The notes beneath the pieces are model-generated. The model did not search any database. It was given only the letters and a program-made list of their open reading frames with translations, and was not told the DNA's origin. A stretch of DNA of 64,000 nt from Mucidula mucida (lineage: Eukaryota > Basidiomycota > Agaricomycetes > Agaricales > Physalacriaceae). Below, piece after piece: positions 11,277-23,716 of this stretch. The stretch covers positions 1 to 64,000 of the forward strand of contig JADNYV010000180.1 in NCBI GenBank assembly GCA_015501055.1. Direction: 5' to 3'. The translations under genes were made by a program, and so were the position numbers. The stretch's first letter is position 1. Each line of letters starts with the position of its first letter.

Positions 11277-11955
11277 CATCCTGATTAATATTCTAATCCG
11301 GATTAAGTGATTCCGGAATTGCCGGCTAGCCCGGTTATCCTAGCTGTGCTATCAAACCCAACAACAGTGCCGAGGACCAGACATATCTGGTATTTAGCCG
11401 TAGGCCCTGAGGCTAGCACCTAGCAGCGAAAGGCGGGACACATCTAAATATACATTATTATTAAAGGTTTCTGGTTATAGTGTTTATTGAATTATATAAC
11501 CCTCTAAAAGAAAGAGATATCTAATTGTAGCCTAGAGCATATGGTGATCCCGGTCCATTTTAATATTGCATTAACACCACACTCTTTCATCATCATATAT
11601 CACACACTCCAGGTCCGGTCCACACTGCCTTAGCCCAGGCCTAATCCAGGTATAGCCCATCAGCATAGCATATCACCTGTCCGTCACCCCATAATACAAT
11701 ACACACTGCCTCATGTTTAACTTTGAGTCATTCTATTATTTACACAGCCATGGGCTCTTTATATATGGCCTTTTTAGGTAGATTCCTTATTTTGTCAACT
11801 TCCTCTCTACACTGTTTGGTAGCTCCTTGCACTGTATTGAGCCTGATCTGCCTACCTCATTCTATTATTGTCTTTGTCTCACTTCTCCATTGCTCTCTCG
11901 TCTTGGTGCAACTTGGGTGGTTATTTGGTTTACACTGAACCCCGGCCTTAACAGT

Positions 11956-12325
11956 AAGATAGGTATGGGTCTAAGCCTACAGTAACTAGACTCATGCTTT
12001 AGAGGGTAAAAAGTGATGTAATCCTAAAGAATTTATAAAAGATCTGGTATAAGGCTAGAATAAGCCAGAGACTGAGGTGGGTTGATGTATGACTAAAGGT
12101 GAGTAAATAAGCATGTTTAAGTATAGACTGTAAAATCCTAAGTCAATGAACTCGCACCAATGAATAAACCCAATCCAATTCTGCAACAAGCACACTAAGG
12201 TGCACTACTACAGCGGATGCTGGATTCTTGTTCAATGACAATGCATCCACAATCAGCAATTTTATCTTGGGACTGTACACTGTTTTTACCACAATGGTCC
12301 GTCATTATTGGTAGCTGCTGCCAGT
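11956..12325. other. intergenic, no gene recognised
   Basis: Low-complexity, AT-leaning sequence. The only longer open frame (12217-12405) runs across a MITE border and has no recognisable motif. Confidence 0.6.
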
Positions 12326-12751
12326 TAGAGATCATCACAAGTCAGGGAAGTGCAGAGAGTACTTGTAAGTCAACTCACACTTGCAGGGTCAAATACTTGA
12401 CTTGACTTGACTTGTGAGTCAGGTGGGTTTGAGTCAGACAAGAGTTATAAACAGACATAGATCAATAGCTGACTTATATCTTAACTTGCCTTGATTTATG
12501 CATGAACACCTGAATTAACTAAAACACCTACTAAGTAGCCTAAATAAGCCTATAAAATGGCAATTTCCATCAAGAGTTCAAAGAGTACTTATGAGTTGAC
12601 TCGCACTCGCAGGGTCAGATACTTGACTTGACTCAACTTGCAAGTCAGGTGGACTTGAGTCAGACAAGAGTCTTGAACAGCCTCAGACCCCCACGAGTAC
12701 TTTCCACATGAGGCATGAATCAACTCAAGTCGGGACTTGTGGTGATCTCTA
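12326..12751. mobile_element. 426-bp hAT-type MITE
   Basis: Begins TAGAGATCATCACAAGTC and ends GACTTGTGGTGATCTCTA, imperfect inverted ends of about 18 bp. Both sides carry the identical 8 bp CTGCCAGT (12318-12325 and 12752-12759). An 8-bp duplication fits hAT superfamily insertion. Inside are two direct repeats of about 95 bp (near 12357-12453 and 12586-12680), built around ACTTGACTTGAC and GAGTCAGACAAGAGT. No coding capacity. Confidence 0.88.
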
Positions 12752-12926
12752 CTGCCAGTACTCCACAATCCAATATATCAATGCATTCGAGTAACAAAGA
12801 CTTCTTATTCTGGCATCACAATCTTAATTAGCCTGAAAACTTAGATTGTCTTGCTATAATTATAGGTTATACATTACAATCTAGACCTTGAACACGAACT
12901 ACTCTCTCTGGAACACACCATTGAAC

Positions 12927-14533
12927 CTATCCTTCCAAATCCCCCCAATCCAGATGATCGCGCCATGCATCAGGAACTGTAGCCAACCGTTTAGCCTCCC
13001 TGATCTGTGCTAGCTCTTCCAGTGACGGCGGCACTACCTATAACAAATCAGATCTCGTCTAGGCCTCAACGAGTACTAGCTCACCTCATAAACGACTTCA
13101 AGCTGCACACCGTGCAATAGCGGACTGTTGGCTAGTGTCTGCATAGTCTTCACTTTCCACGTTTGCGCCATGTCCTCCGCGTCAATGCATCCTTCGCCGC
13201 CTTTGACTTTAACGGCCATCCTGAAATGTTTGAGGTGCGTCCAAAATAGGTTCGCGTCTTCTGATGATAACGAAGGAACAGCAAAGATCAAGTTGTCATC
13301 AAAAGATGACGATGATAATGGCGCGTCTACAAAAAACGCTATACGGAGCGTGTTGAGCGGATGTACGCGGTAAACCGCGAGGCGGGATAACAGGTACTGG
13401 AGAACCTCAATCGCACTACGCGGGTCCCATTGATTGTAACAATCCTCATCGGAGAAAGATATCGAGAGCTCATGGAGCGTAGGGATATTCGCTACTAGAG
13501 ACGAAGCAAAGTCCTCTGGAAAATCCAAATCCTCATACGGGCGCGTCAGCGTCAAGGAGAAGGAACACAATCTCACTTGCGCACGCTGAACAAGTCGCGT
13601 TATGATATTAAGATGCTGCTTGTTGATCAGGCCAAGCGTCACCGCGAGGTGCTGGAGGTTGGGCATGCTCGCCGTGGCGAGGAGCATGAATGATGCGGCA
13701 TTGACGCTCACTCGCGTGAGGTTGGGGTGGCGGAACGAATGCGTACTGGGCCACGGGAGGGATTCGGTGGAAGTGAATATCTCAGCTCTATGTGGGGCCC
13801 GAGAGAGAAAGTGAGCTTGGGCGCCCAAGCTCACCCGCTTGCATACGAGCTCCTTGGCAAACGGTGCTAGGTGCATATCAAAATTACCACCGACGACGGT
13901 GAGCTTTCGGAGCCTCGGTGCGACTGGGGCGAAGAAGGCGAAATCGCGCCTCTCGACGTCCTGGAGATGTGAGATGACCATGGTTTCGAGACAGGCAAAG
14001 GAGACGCCTTTGCTGACGCGCGCCCAATCAAAGGCGTTGAAGCATCGTCTGAAAGACGCGTGTTTCCAACGCCCGACGTGTTTTGAGAGGAGCTCGAAGC
14101 CCGTGAAGTTGACCGAGTCGTCGTCTTTCATGTGTGAACCGATGTTTGCGATAGAAAACGAGATCGGAAGTCTGCCGGAACGCGTTAGGACAAGAGGAAG
14201 ACGCGTCCGTACTACACTGCTCGCTCCGTCGACAAGGAACGTGGATGTCCATAAAGATGGCGTGTGTATGGCGATGTTGTACCATGATCTACACACAAGG
14301 AGGGGACACCACGGGAAGTCAGAAGACGCGATATCCCACTGGGCGTCAGTGGCGAGGTTGAAGATTATAGTAAGGATCTCGGTCGGGAGGCGGTGGATGG
14401 GGGATAGATACAGGATTGCGCGGTCCCGTTCTGTTATGAACCTCTCTGAAAGGTCATCGGAACGTTGCTCGCTGGCCAGTGGATTGGCGCGGAGATCAGG
14501 CTGGGCCAGGTACGCGGTGGGATTCGTGGACAT
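12927..14533 (-). CDS. F-box domain protein
   Basis: Two exons, 14533-13085 and 13037-12927, joined across a 47-bp GT..AG intron (phase 0), encode 519 residues. Without splicing the frame stops a few codons into the intron; splicing adds a 36-residue tail (VVPPSLEELAQIREAKR and onward). An F-box-like motif lies at about residues 45-100 (HRLPTEILTIIFNLATD, then PLLVCRSWYNIAIHTPSLW), a pattern common in Agaricomycete F-box proteins. The rest is leucine-rich and probably forms an irregular LRR-like fold. F-box proteins usually recruit substrates to SCF ubiquitin ligases through Skp1; the substrate here is unknown. No stop or frameshift interrupts it. Confidence 0.9.
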
Positions 14534-15454
14534 TGCGGTGGTGGTGGATGTTACACTGGCTCGTCTTTCTCACGCGCGTGTGTGGGTACCAACATACCGC
14601 GTGTCGTACCTTGATGTTCCCCCTACCGGAGTCCGTGAGTAGAAACGCGTCCTTTCACGGTAGTCATGCTTTCAAATTCTGTCAATTGGATTAACCCGCC
14701 TTGACCGTCTCGTCATTCCTCTTTCATAGACCAAGTCGTCGGACGGACTAGGGATATACGCTGGACGTGTGGGCATCAGATGAGCAAGCGCAGACGCTGA
14801 GAGAAAGAGGCATACTATGGAACAGTAGTCTGAAATGAATCCTATTGTACGCGTTCTATTGCCTGAGTCTTGCGCTAGTACGGCTCTGCACTGACCATTT
14901 CTCCCTATACGCTTCCACTATCAAGCGCTGTCCAACGCGCCCCCGTATACATTTAGAGAGAGAACAGCCATCTTCGCAGTCGACAACCAGAGCCAGAACG
15001 AGCTCATGCGCGTCTACCATCGCCTAACCCACCGGCGCCTGCGAATACCGTGTCCTTCGTCCTAGTTCAGCCGTAAACACACGTTCCAGGCTCTGAATAT
15101 GGTACTGCAAGGGTGTTGCCCTCCTGCCGGCGCTGCGCCCGTTGTTATCCATGACGGTATGAAAGAGAAACATGTGAGGCCGGCAACGTCCGAATCCGAT
15201 CCCGCATGAGAGGAGAGGGGCAAAAGTAAAGTACACCAACTTGAAAGTTTGATGCATTCAAAGGCCATACCTACGTCGAAAGTCTACACCGACCTACAGA
15301 TACAAATGTTTGCTGTGTGTAATGAATGTTTAAATAGCTATGCGAGAGATAGAGATGCTATATGTAGGTAATCGTAACATGAATGCCGTGTCCATCGTAT
15401 GTAGTATAAAGTTCCATGTGTCATGCAGTTGTGTGTCGTAAAGCAGAAAATAAT
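14534..15454. other. intergenic spacer between the F-box and kinase genes
   Basis: Contains the 5' flank of the F-box gene and the 3' flank of the kinase gene, both minus strand. The short open frames here have no recognisable motif, and no repeat was found. Confidence 0.6.
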
Positions 15455-18400
15455 TCAAAGAGAGGTAGGTTCGGCGCCGTCGGGCTTGAAGCGAAGTCGG
15501 GCGAGTAGCAAGGTAACATCCTTGCTGCCGTTCCTTGAGACTTTGCTATTGGAGATAGAGCCGCCCGGGATTGGTTCATGGTAGGACGGTCCGCCAGCGA
15601 TCTCGGTATCCGTCTTGATTACACCCCAAGGCATATTGTTTTTAGGAGGTAGGACGTTGAAGCGCGCCTGAGTGAACATTAAGCACTATAGCACGAAGCA
15701 AACTTGGAACAACGTACGTGACCATCCGGATGATTGTGGCTGACGAACAGTGCATAGTCAGCCGCACTCAAAGTCCCAATGACTGAGAATAGTAAGGATA
15801 CAGCGATACTGCGCAAAAGAGAAAACATCACCAAGAAAGACATCCTCTCTCTGGATGGAATGGTGCGTCCCGTAGATGGCCAAAATCTCGTCGATCGTAG
15901 CCTTGAACCACTTCTTAGGTGCCTCTAGGTTCTCGAGATACTTATACGACGTCGACTCCGTGTACATAAATGCCGCCTTGTGCCCAGCACGAAGAGGGTG
16001 GGTATACCGGGTGCTAGAGGGCGAGCAATTTAGTTCATGTCAATTGAGGGGAAATATGACACGTACGATGGTCCATCTGGTCGCCTGAAGATACCGGTGA
16101 TTGCATCGAAGCCTCGCTGCGCCGCATTCCGTTGATCGTAACGAGAGCTCTGAGCCGAAACTGAGCCATATCCATGAATGGAAGGCAGCGTATGAGGATG
16201 CTGATTATCCGGGGACTTGGAAGGATTGATGGCATTGAACAACGTAACGAAGGTTCCTTCCGGTTTGTGCAGGTAACCAACAGCGCCTAGATGTATTAGT
16301 GACGGGCTCCATAATGGTAACGTCACTACGGGAGGGTGAGCCGAATACTCTTCGCAAAAAACATGTGCTTACAAGACGGATGGAACTTGTGGCTCAAGAG
16401 TAGCCGATACCTACGTTCATCCCTTGTGTCCGCAATCGTGGCATTTATGGCCGGCGGGGACTCGTAGTCATCCTCGATCATGTTTAGAAGACTGTCCTCT
16501 TCCGACTGAGTACTAGGCGCCTCAGAGGCAGCCGCTGACGGCGCACGAGTGACAGGCAGAGCATACGGTTCCAGCATGCTCATCCGTAACGCAGATGCCC
16601 CAGCCGTGAGGGAAGGTGATAGAGGCGGGGACCCGACCACTCCCCCATGGAACGACACGGATTGCGACATTGTGTCAAGGTTGAACTGATGGGCTGAAGC
16701 GGAAAATCAATGATTGGGATAACAAGAAAGTAAACGCGTAACATACGTTGAGCGCCAGACAAAAAACTAGTAGGTCGAAGATCCGGACTTGACGGAACTC
16801 TGTCGTCAAAGTCCTCTGAAGATGGCAGCGTCCACTCTGGTATCTTCGGGGAAATAACGTCTTCCGGAACGCCCTCGTTCAGCCGCATCATCTTGACGTC
16901 TTTGACGATGGTCACGAAATCTGGGCGAAGCTTTGATTCCCGGTGCCAGCAGTTGCGCAAGAGTTCCTGAAGGACAGGCGGATTCCCAGGTTTCGTGTAC
17001 GGCGTTATGGGGATGAGCGGGCGCGAATTTTCCTCTAAATGTGGCACGTTAGCTTGATCGTACAAGTATATGGCGGACCTACTGAGAACAAAGTGTCTGA
17101 CTGTATCGTCGCCGACATAGGCCCAAGGGACCCTTCCCATCGAGAGAATCTCCATACATGTCATAGCGAAAGCATATACATCCACTGCGGGAGTGAGGCC
17201 GCTGAGCCCCATCATGATCTCCGGGGATTGCCAGCGTAAGGCGCCATCTGGGAGAACATGAATACTTGTTGAGCAGTGGATTAAACAGACACATACGAGG
17301 CAGAGGCGTTCCACTGAGTCGGAACGCTTCAGACTTCATCTCGCTTTGACCGAAATCCGTAATGACGCAGCGAAACTCGTCATTAACGAGCACATTTGAA
17401 GCCTACAAAGTTTGTTGAGTATATGAAGAGACGATAAAAAGCAACAATACCTTGAGATCACCATGCAGAACACCCTTGCTGTGGAGATATTGCATGCCTT
17501 TGGCGATCTCGTATACGAACTTGAGGAGATCGAGGCCTTTGGTATCGTATTCCGCAACATCGACGCTTCCGCTGCCACTCCGGACCCTGCCTTGAGCGAG
17601 AGGTACCGCAAGACTCTCTTCCTTCGTCCGCGCAAGCGCTGAAATGTTCCCCATGGAATACCGGAACTCTGGGAGGCTCGACGTTCGGATGCGGCCACCC
17701 TCAACCTGCCTCAGATACTCCGTCAGCGTCCCGTTTTGTTCGTACGGGCTCACGAAGAACCAAGGAGGGTCGCCGCTCGTGCTACTAGCGCCGTATAATT
17801 TCAAGACGTTCGGGTGGCTGAGCGTTTTCCAAATTTCGACCTCGTGGATGAAGAGCTTTCGGGGTGTCGTCTCTGCGAGTACCTTGATGGCGACCGTACG
17901 GTCTCTCCAAGTACCCCTGTAGACATCGGAGAAGAAGCCTATGCCAATCTTTGCTTCACGATCGACTTCGAAGCTGCATGCCGATGAATTTCCGGAATGG
18001 ACAAGTCAGGCGAAAATGCTTACCGCGTGATTGTCCAACTGGGCAAGTTCAGCTCAGCGCCGTGACTCAACCTTCGTAGAGCGTCAATTCCCGTTTCGAT
18101 GAACTCTCGATCCAAAGTGTCGGCTTCTGAGGGCGACAAATCCAAGCCCATTTGGTCGCTATCACCATTGTTCAAGGTTGATGCCGTGCTGATTGTCTTG
18201 GATCGTGTTATCCGTGCGGAGCTATTTACGCTGAGACGCCTGGTTATCTTGGAGAACTTATTACGGCCGTTATTCTCGACGCGTGTGCGAGTAACAACCT
18301 CCTCCTGCGCGACGGGCTCTGGGACGGATATAGCAGTGGTAACGGCAGTCCCCTGCTTCTCGACGAGCCTCTCGAGAGCGCGCTGAAGGGTTTTGATCGC

Positions 18401-19923
18401 CTCGGGCATATCGTCCCGAGAGATGCCCAAAGTCTCCAACATCTCCACATCGCTGCCTGCGCTGAGTGCCGTACGCAGCACGGTGCGAAGGTCCGCCATA
18501 TCCACAACAGCGTCGTATTCATTCTGCCTGGCTCGGATGTCGTTGAGAGTAGGAAGAATGTCGTCGGGTCTACCAGGAATGGTGATGCTGGACGAGGAAG
18601 ACTGGGATAGAGCAAAATCTGGAGCATGAAGTGCCTTGGATGTCGTCGGAGGGAGAGACGCAGAGTACTCTGGCGGGGATGGAGATTGAAGCGATGCGTG
18701 TGAGCTCGATGGGGGAAGACCTTGCTGGATTCGAGGAGTAAGTGATCCCGGAAGATCGTCTTCGCGTATACCCGATAATCCCAGTGCGTTATGGTCTAGC
18801 TGGGTCGAGATGCTAGAGCGCTTGATCGCATCCAGAAGGACCTGGGTGTCTCGGCGAGTCCGCTGTTCAGCTTGTTGAACTTGCTTGAGAATACGAATTT
18901 GGATCGATATCTACAGTCGAAGTTAGAGCTATATGAGAAGAAGCACAAAACAGAGTAACTCACACTGAACATTCCCAGCGCTTCATGAAGAAGATGGTCA
19001 CATCCTGCAATCTCCCTGCGGTTCTCTTCGCGTCGGAGGTATCGTTTGAGGAATGGTCTGTCGGCCTCCTTGATTAAAAAGTCGCGTACCGACTCGAATG
19101 CGCTGGAAAGAATAAGAGGCGACGTCAAGAAAAGCAAAGCTGGAAACATACTGGCCGAGCGTGGTGATGGGTAGCTTGAGCTCTTCACCCACTTGGTCCC
19201 CTGCGTCCTTGATCTCTTGACGCACGGCGAGAAGGATGTCCGCGCATCGCTCTGTCAAACGAAGACAAGCCGAGCGATTCATCTATCGAGCAAAATAAGC
19301 GTTTGGACATGGTAGTCGGAAAAACGAACGCATACATCGACCAATTCAAGAGCATCCCAGATCTGTAGCAGTGTTCGGGCGACATTCTGAAGACCAGGAA
19401 TGGGAGCATATTCGAGTAGGTCCGTACTGAGGAGAAGCGCTTCATGGCCCACCTCTAGTGTTGTGCCGAGGATAGAGGAAGCCGCCTTGGCGACGCGCTA
19501 AAAGGCGATTTAGTCTGGCGTTACGCGTCGATAGAGGAACCGCACCTTTTTAACGTTGTCCCATCCTTCGCGCTGTTCAGCAGGGATCGTAGTATGCTTC
19601 TTTGTCGTATCCCGCCAGGGGTGCATACGAGACTCGCTGCCCCACCAATGCTCGCTCGCCGTTGAAGGCGATCCCAACGCCTTTTTCCAGATGGACTCGT
19701 CAAAGACCACTGTGGAGCGGGAGCGTGTCCGTTGCATAAAAGTCGATTCGGTCTCGACGAGGGGGCACGCGGCAATGGCGGGCGATGCCTTTAGCGGCGT
19801 GGACGTCGACTGTGGGCGAGGTCGCTGGGCCTCAGAGCGAGGAGGAGCAGACGGATTAAGCGGTGACGACACCCTACTGGTGTTCGTCGACTCGGAAGCG
19901 TAAGGATTGTGTGGCCTGTCCAT
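15455..19923 (-). CDS. TKL-like protein kinase with N-terminal MLKL-like helical adaptor
   Basis: Fourteen exons: 19923-19546, 19497-19336, 19282-19152, 19102-18964, 18910-18024, 17973-17451, 17402-17297, 17247-17083, 17034-16747, 16693-16373, 16325-16067, 16013-15832, 15782-15718, 15667-15455. They total 3819 nt (1272 residues) in one open frame, and all introns are GT..AG. The start is the Met of MDRPHNPYASESTNTS; an in-frame Met 48 codons upstream (20067) is possible. Residues ~127-300 are helical (NRSACLRLTERCADILLAV) and resemble the MLKL-type four-helix adaptor found fused to kinases in basidiomycetes. The kinase spans ~566-880: glycine loop GIGFFSDVYRG, VAIKVL lysine, catalytic HGDLKASNVLV, ITDFGQSE and SPE. 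All key residues are present, so it is probably active on Ser/Thr. The C-terminal ~350 residues (APKKWFKATIDEILAIYG, then SHNHPDGH) form a second conserved module of unknown role. A signalling or cell-death role is inference only. Confidence 0.87.
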
Positions 19924-21858
19924 CGTGCTGCACGACGAGCTCAATATGCGAATATGTCGTGATGGGCGTCGAGCACGACGAGCAGGATGGAGAGAAAAGC
20001 AAAGATGGTGGTCGTTATATGGAGGGTGTCCGTGGGAACAGACGCGCTTCTCTCGCGCGTAAGCCATTGCCGCATTTGGACTCCGGCGCGAATCTCTCCA
20101 CCCTGCTTCTCTTCACACAGTCACATATTCACCGTCCCACTAAAACTGCCACGTCTCCACCCATGAGACAGGCATGGAATGGAACAGCGCACTCACGAGT
20201 CCGCGCGGTTTCCGCTTATAATGCTTCCGTAGCCCTCCTCGCCGGAAATAGAAACGCGTCAGACTGCGCTATCCAAGTACTCTCCATGTAGCAGGTGTTT
20301 ATCTCTACCGGCCACCTCAATACCACCGCGACGTTTTGACTCATCCGACAGGCTCTATCCGCCATATCATGCACTAGCTTGTCCTCCATGACGTCGGTCT
20401 CACGCTTCACACCCCTTCAGTATCTGCAAAGCTCCTCTGATCACAACTTTGCACCCTCGGGTTTCACTTCTTTCTCTTTGGCGCTGGTCTGGAGATCCTC
20501 CAGGTATCCGATGCCGCTACGAAGGAACTACCAGGCGAAGTTGGCAAAATTGTAAGACCAGAATTCGCCATCCTCGTTGTTGTACCCGACAGTCAAGAAT
20601 TCATTGTCCTCTTGGGATGCCTGTACGAATGTATTTGAGAGTGAATTGGCCGACCATGATGGTGAGAGGGAGAGTGCGTCTGAAGCTTGTCTGGTGGAAA
20701 ACTGATCTATAAAGAATGTTGACGGCCGTATCTTTTACTTCCGCGCTGCAAACATGAAAAGATCGATTGCTACGTTTTGATTCCATCTATAATCGTAAAT
20801 CCGTCTGCTGAGATGTCTCCACAGTGTAAAGGAGACTATGAGAAGTGGAAGACAGTCCAGCATCTGAGCATACCCAGTTAATCGTTCATTTTGAACTCCG
20901 ACTATCACACGATCCATTTACTGATCTTACCGTCCTCGTTCATATCCGTCAGACAAACGGCGACCTATCAAGGCTACCAACAAAGGCGTCCTGCGTGGGT
21001 GTCTCATGAGGAAAGCCTCCATCTGTTACTACTCGCTTGTGCATCCTAAGGGTGGACCAAGAATGCTAAGATTGCTAGCAGATTGTGATAGTATCTTCGG
21101 TCAACACTATTGGGTGTCACCATCAATGCATACTCTGCTCCCCTATCGTCGTACATTTCTCCTGTTGAAGTGATCAGTAGGTAGTTCAGCCGCGTCTCAG
21201 AAGATCTCACCAACCAATATCTAGAAGGTCGAGCATTGAATTGGTATCTTTGAGTGGTCAGGTTATTGGTAGATGTGTAACTCTGAGAGATGTTAGACTG
21301 CCTGATCAACAGAATGCGAGCGTTGCTGGGATGTCATTTGCCTCCGGGGGAATGCTGTTTCTATGCCCACTCTCCTCAGGTGGAGAAACAGCAGTCTGCT
21401 GAAGCTGGTAGGGACCATTTGGGTAGACTGGTTGAGCCAAAGGCAGAGTTCTGTGCCTTTGGTCCTGGAGTAATTTGTTGCGGTGACTGCTGGAAGAAGT
21501 TGACGCGCAATTGTAGTGTTCACTATGATGAACGGCTGGATGACGGTGGAGGAGCAGAATCTCTCTGACATGATTGTAACTGTGAGTATTGATGTTCATG
21601 TCTCCTTATAAGTAGAGGGGCCCTTGACCTTCTAGGGAGCAATTGAGATGTATCCACAGAGTTACCTCTCCATGGACCATCTGATTCATAGGAGGAGTCC
21701 AATGAGCTTCCATTACTCCGGGATGTCGAAGTGCGGCGAGCTGAATCTCAAGCCCGGCCGACTAGTCTACTGCGAGTTTGTTGTGATCGTTGCCTGCTTC
21801 TGGGGGGACTCCTACTGCTTGCGCGCTGCGTCAAGTGGGAGCAGTAGATGATAGAGGA
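19924..21858. other. intergenic, no gene recognised
   Basis: Upstream flank of the kinase gene followed by about 1.5 kb with several open frames of 60-97 codons on both strands. None showed a recognisable motif. Some plus-strand stretches near 20480-20630 read like protein (VGKIVRPEFAILVVVPD), so an unrecognised or broken multi-exon gene is possible. Confidence 0.5.
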
Positions 21859-22139
21859 TAGAGAGCACCACGAGTACTTACTTGAGTTGACTCGGCACTC
21901 GCCGGGCGAGTACTCGTAACCCTAAACTAGTGTTCATCACTCGTCATGTGACTCGAGTCTTAGTGACTCGAGTTCAAACGAGTCGAGTCACACGAGTTCA
22001 GCGAGTACTCAAGTACAAGCGAGTACTCGCCAAATCTTACGATACATAGTAAAAAATCATAAAACAATTGATATTTCTAAGTATAAGGCATATGAGAAGG
22101 CATAATGTAGGTAGATATGTCAGCGGATTGCATAGATGA
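21859..22139. mobile_element. MITE half, inverted relative to 23937-24217
   Basis: Begins TAGAGAGCACCACGAGTACT. Over 281 bp it is closely matched in reverse complement by 23937-24217, including the CGAGTACTCG-rich block and the segment ending near GCGGATTGCAT. No second terminus was found to its right, so it is either a truncated MITE or one arm of an older, larger element. The interior is full of ACTCG and CGAGT words and can fold on itself. Confidence 0.7.
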
Positions 22140-23665
22140 CCAGAAGTAAACCTGCAACTCCCGAATATATGTTGCCGAGCAAGCTGGGAACATGAGGAGT
22201 AGTTTACTGAGTGCCTGGCCTGTCTCCGGTTGTTGCCACAGAGCACTATCATCTTGCACAGCAGGAGAAGGTGATCAGATAAATTCAGGTAGTCGACAGT
22301 TGCAGAATGCACCAAAGGAGATGACATGCACAGTGCATTTAAGCCCTTTGCATATGTAGTAGCTAGGAAGGAATAAGATAGGAATGCACATATATCATTC
22401 CCTGGCCCAGTATACAACTCCAAAAGCATGTTGTAGAATTCATTGAGCCAATCTCTCATGATTAGCTGATTGTACAGCTTGACAACTAATGTGTTTGGCG
22501 GGCAGCCAGCAGAATCAACACGCACATCCAAGATCTCTACCGCAAGGTTGATAGAGCCTCTCAGTTGGGGAAAGTTGTGAAACACTACTACAAGTATCTC
22601 ATCTAGAACGTTCTTGGAGACTCTATCAAAGAATCTGTGAATTAGGTTATGGTTTGGTATTGGATTAAGAAAGAATATTTGGACTAGGGCGTGAAGCATT
22701 TTGCGCCTGTGACTCGGTGCTGATGTGTTGGTTAAGAATAATGGAGAGGTGATGATAAAGCTAAGAGCGTTGAATGTAGCCCCAATAACTTGGGGATGCT
22801 GGCCTTGAGTCATCCCCACAGTGTTACACACTTTGTTGATAACACCAACATATTGTCTAATGTAGTAGAGAAGCCAAGCAACGGGAGTCTTGTGCCTTAC
22901 TGGCTTCACAAAGCCTTCAGAATTAGACACTGGTTCTTGTCTGCATTTGCATCATTATTAAGTGTTCCCGTTGTGCTTGTTGCCAGAACGTAAGGAGCCT
23001 GAATGAACAGAAGGTTGAGAAGGATATTGGCAGGCAAACCATGATGTCCTTGAATAAAAGCGCTGTGGGGGAACAACACGTGAAGGAAGTATTCCGCGAG
23101 TGACGGCCATATAACGAGTACCACAGCATCTTGGAGTTTGATGAGCAATGTCTCCAGTAAATCTAGAAACCTGCATACTCTCAAGCAAAAGGCCTTGCAG
23201 TTCAATAAGCCGAACCGGTTATCATCTACATCGTCAACCAAGAAAGGTAACACAATCAGTTCTGTGCACAGTTAATCACACCATCAACTGCAAGCATCCA
23301 TGCCCATGCATGAGCCAAGTGGAAAACTATGACCAAACGGGCAAGTTGTTACCACCTACATCAAGCCAACCAGCACCCTCCAACAATGCATTCTGCAAAA
23401 TTCTTGCCCATATGAAGACATCAAGCTCTATGAACGCCTTAGAAAAGGCAATCTGATGGCGCAAGAATGCTATTGCATGCTTGGGATGTTGTCTATAAAC
23501 GAGAAGGAAAAGGGAATTGGGAGGGCACACTACATGCATCAAAGTAGGCAAGAATACGTCCGGATGGGTGAACCAAGCAGCTGGGGCTTCCACACAAATA
23601 TGGGCACAAAAGAGACATTCATATACTGTGTGTTTATCTACAGCGGTAAACTTCATGGATTCCAC
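22140..23665 (-). pseudogene. decayed gene of unknown family, possibly the DUF6535 gene C-terminal part
   Basis: Three consecutive minus-strand open stretches (23665-23327, 23253-22906, 22930-22037) read like one protein with helical, leucine-rich segments (LHALVQIFFLNPIPNHNLIH, then LVVKLYNQLIMRDWLNEFYN). The last stretch runs on into the MITE sequence beyond 22139, so its true end is lost. It lies on the same strand as the DUF6535 relic to its right, with only a MITE between them, and might be its downstream part. No motif was recognised with certainty. Confidence 0.4.
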
Positions 23666-23716
23666 AAGATTTCAAATTCTTTCAGGTGCGTCCGGAATAC
23701 CAGCATGTATGGTGGG

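Larger units (their letters stand above)
6707..11955. mobile_element. KDZ-type DNA transposon with ~410-bp inverted ends, internally deleted
   Basis: The sequence 6707-6787 joined to 9340-9672 is closely matched, in reverse complement, by 11552-11955. Both outer ends begin ACTGTTAAGG. Between the arms lies a plus-strand relic of a KDZ transposase C-terminus. A pogo/Tigger-like element interrupts the left arm at a TA. Without that insertion the unit is about 2.7 kb, far shorter than a full KDZ element, so the N-terminal and catalytic parts have been lost. No convincing 8-bp target duplication is visible at the ends given here, so the outer borders are uncertain by several bases. Confidence 0.7.

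Noticed and set aside
13839..14642. 267-codon plus-strand frame
   Set aside because: Complete overlap with the F-box gene on the other strand and no domain pattern of its own.
20449..21600. Several open frames of 60-97 codons on both strands as host genes
   Set aside because: No motif, no consistent splice model and no start context could be supported.
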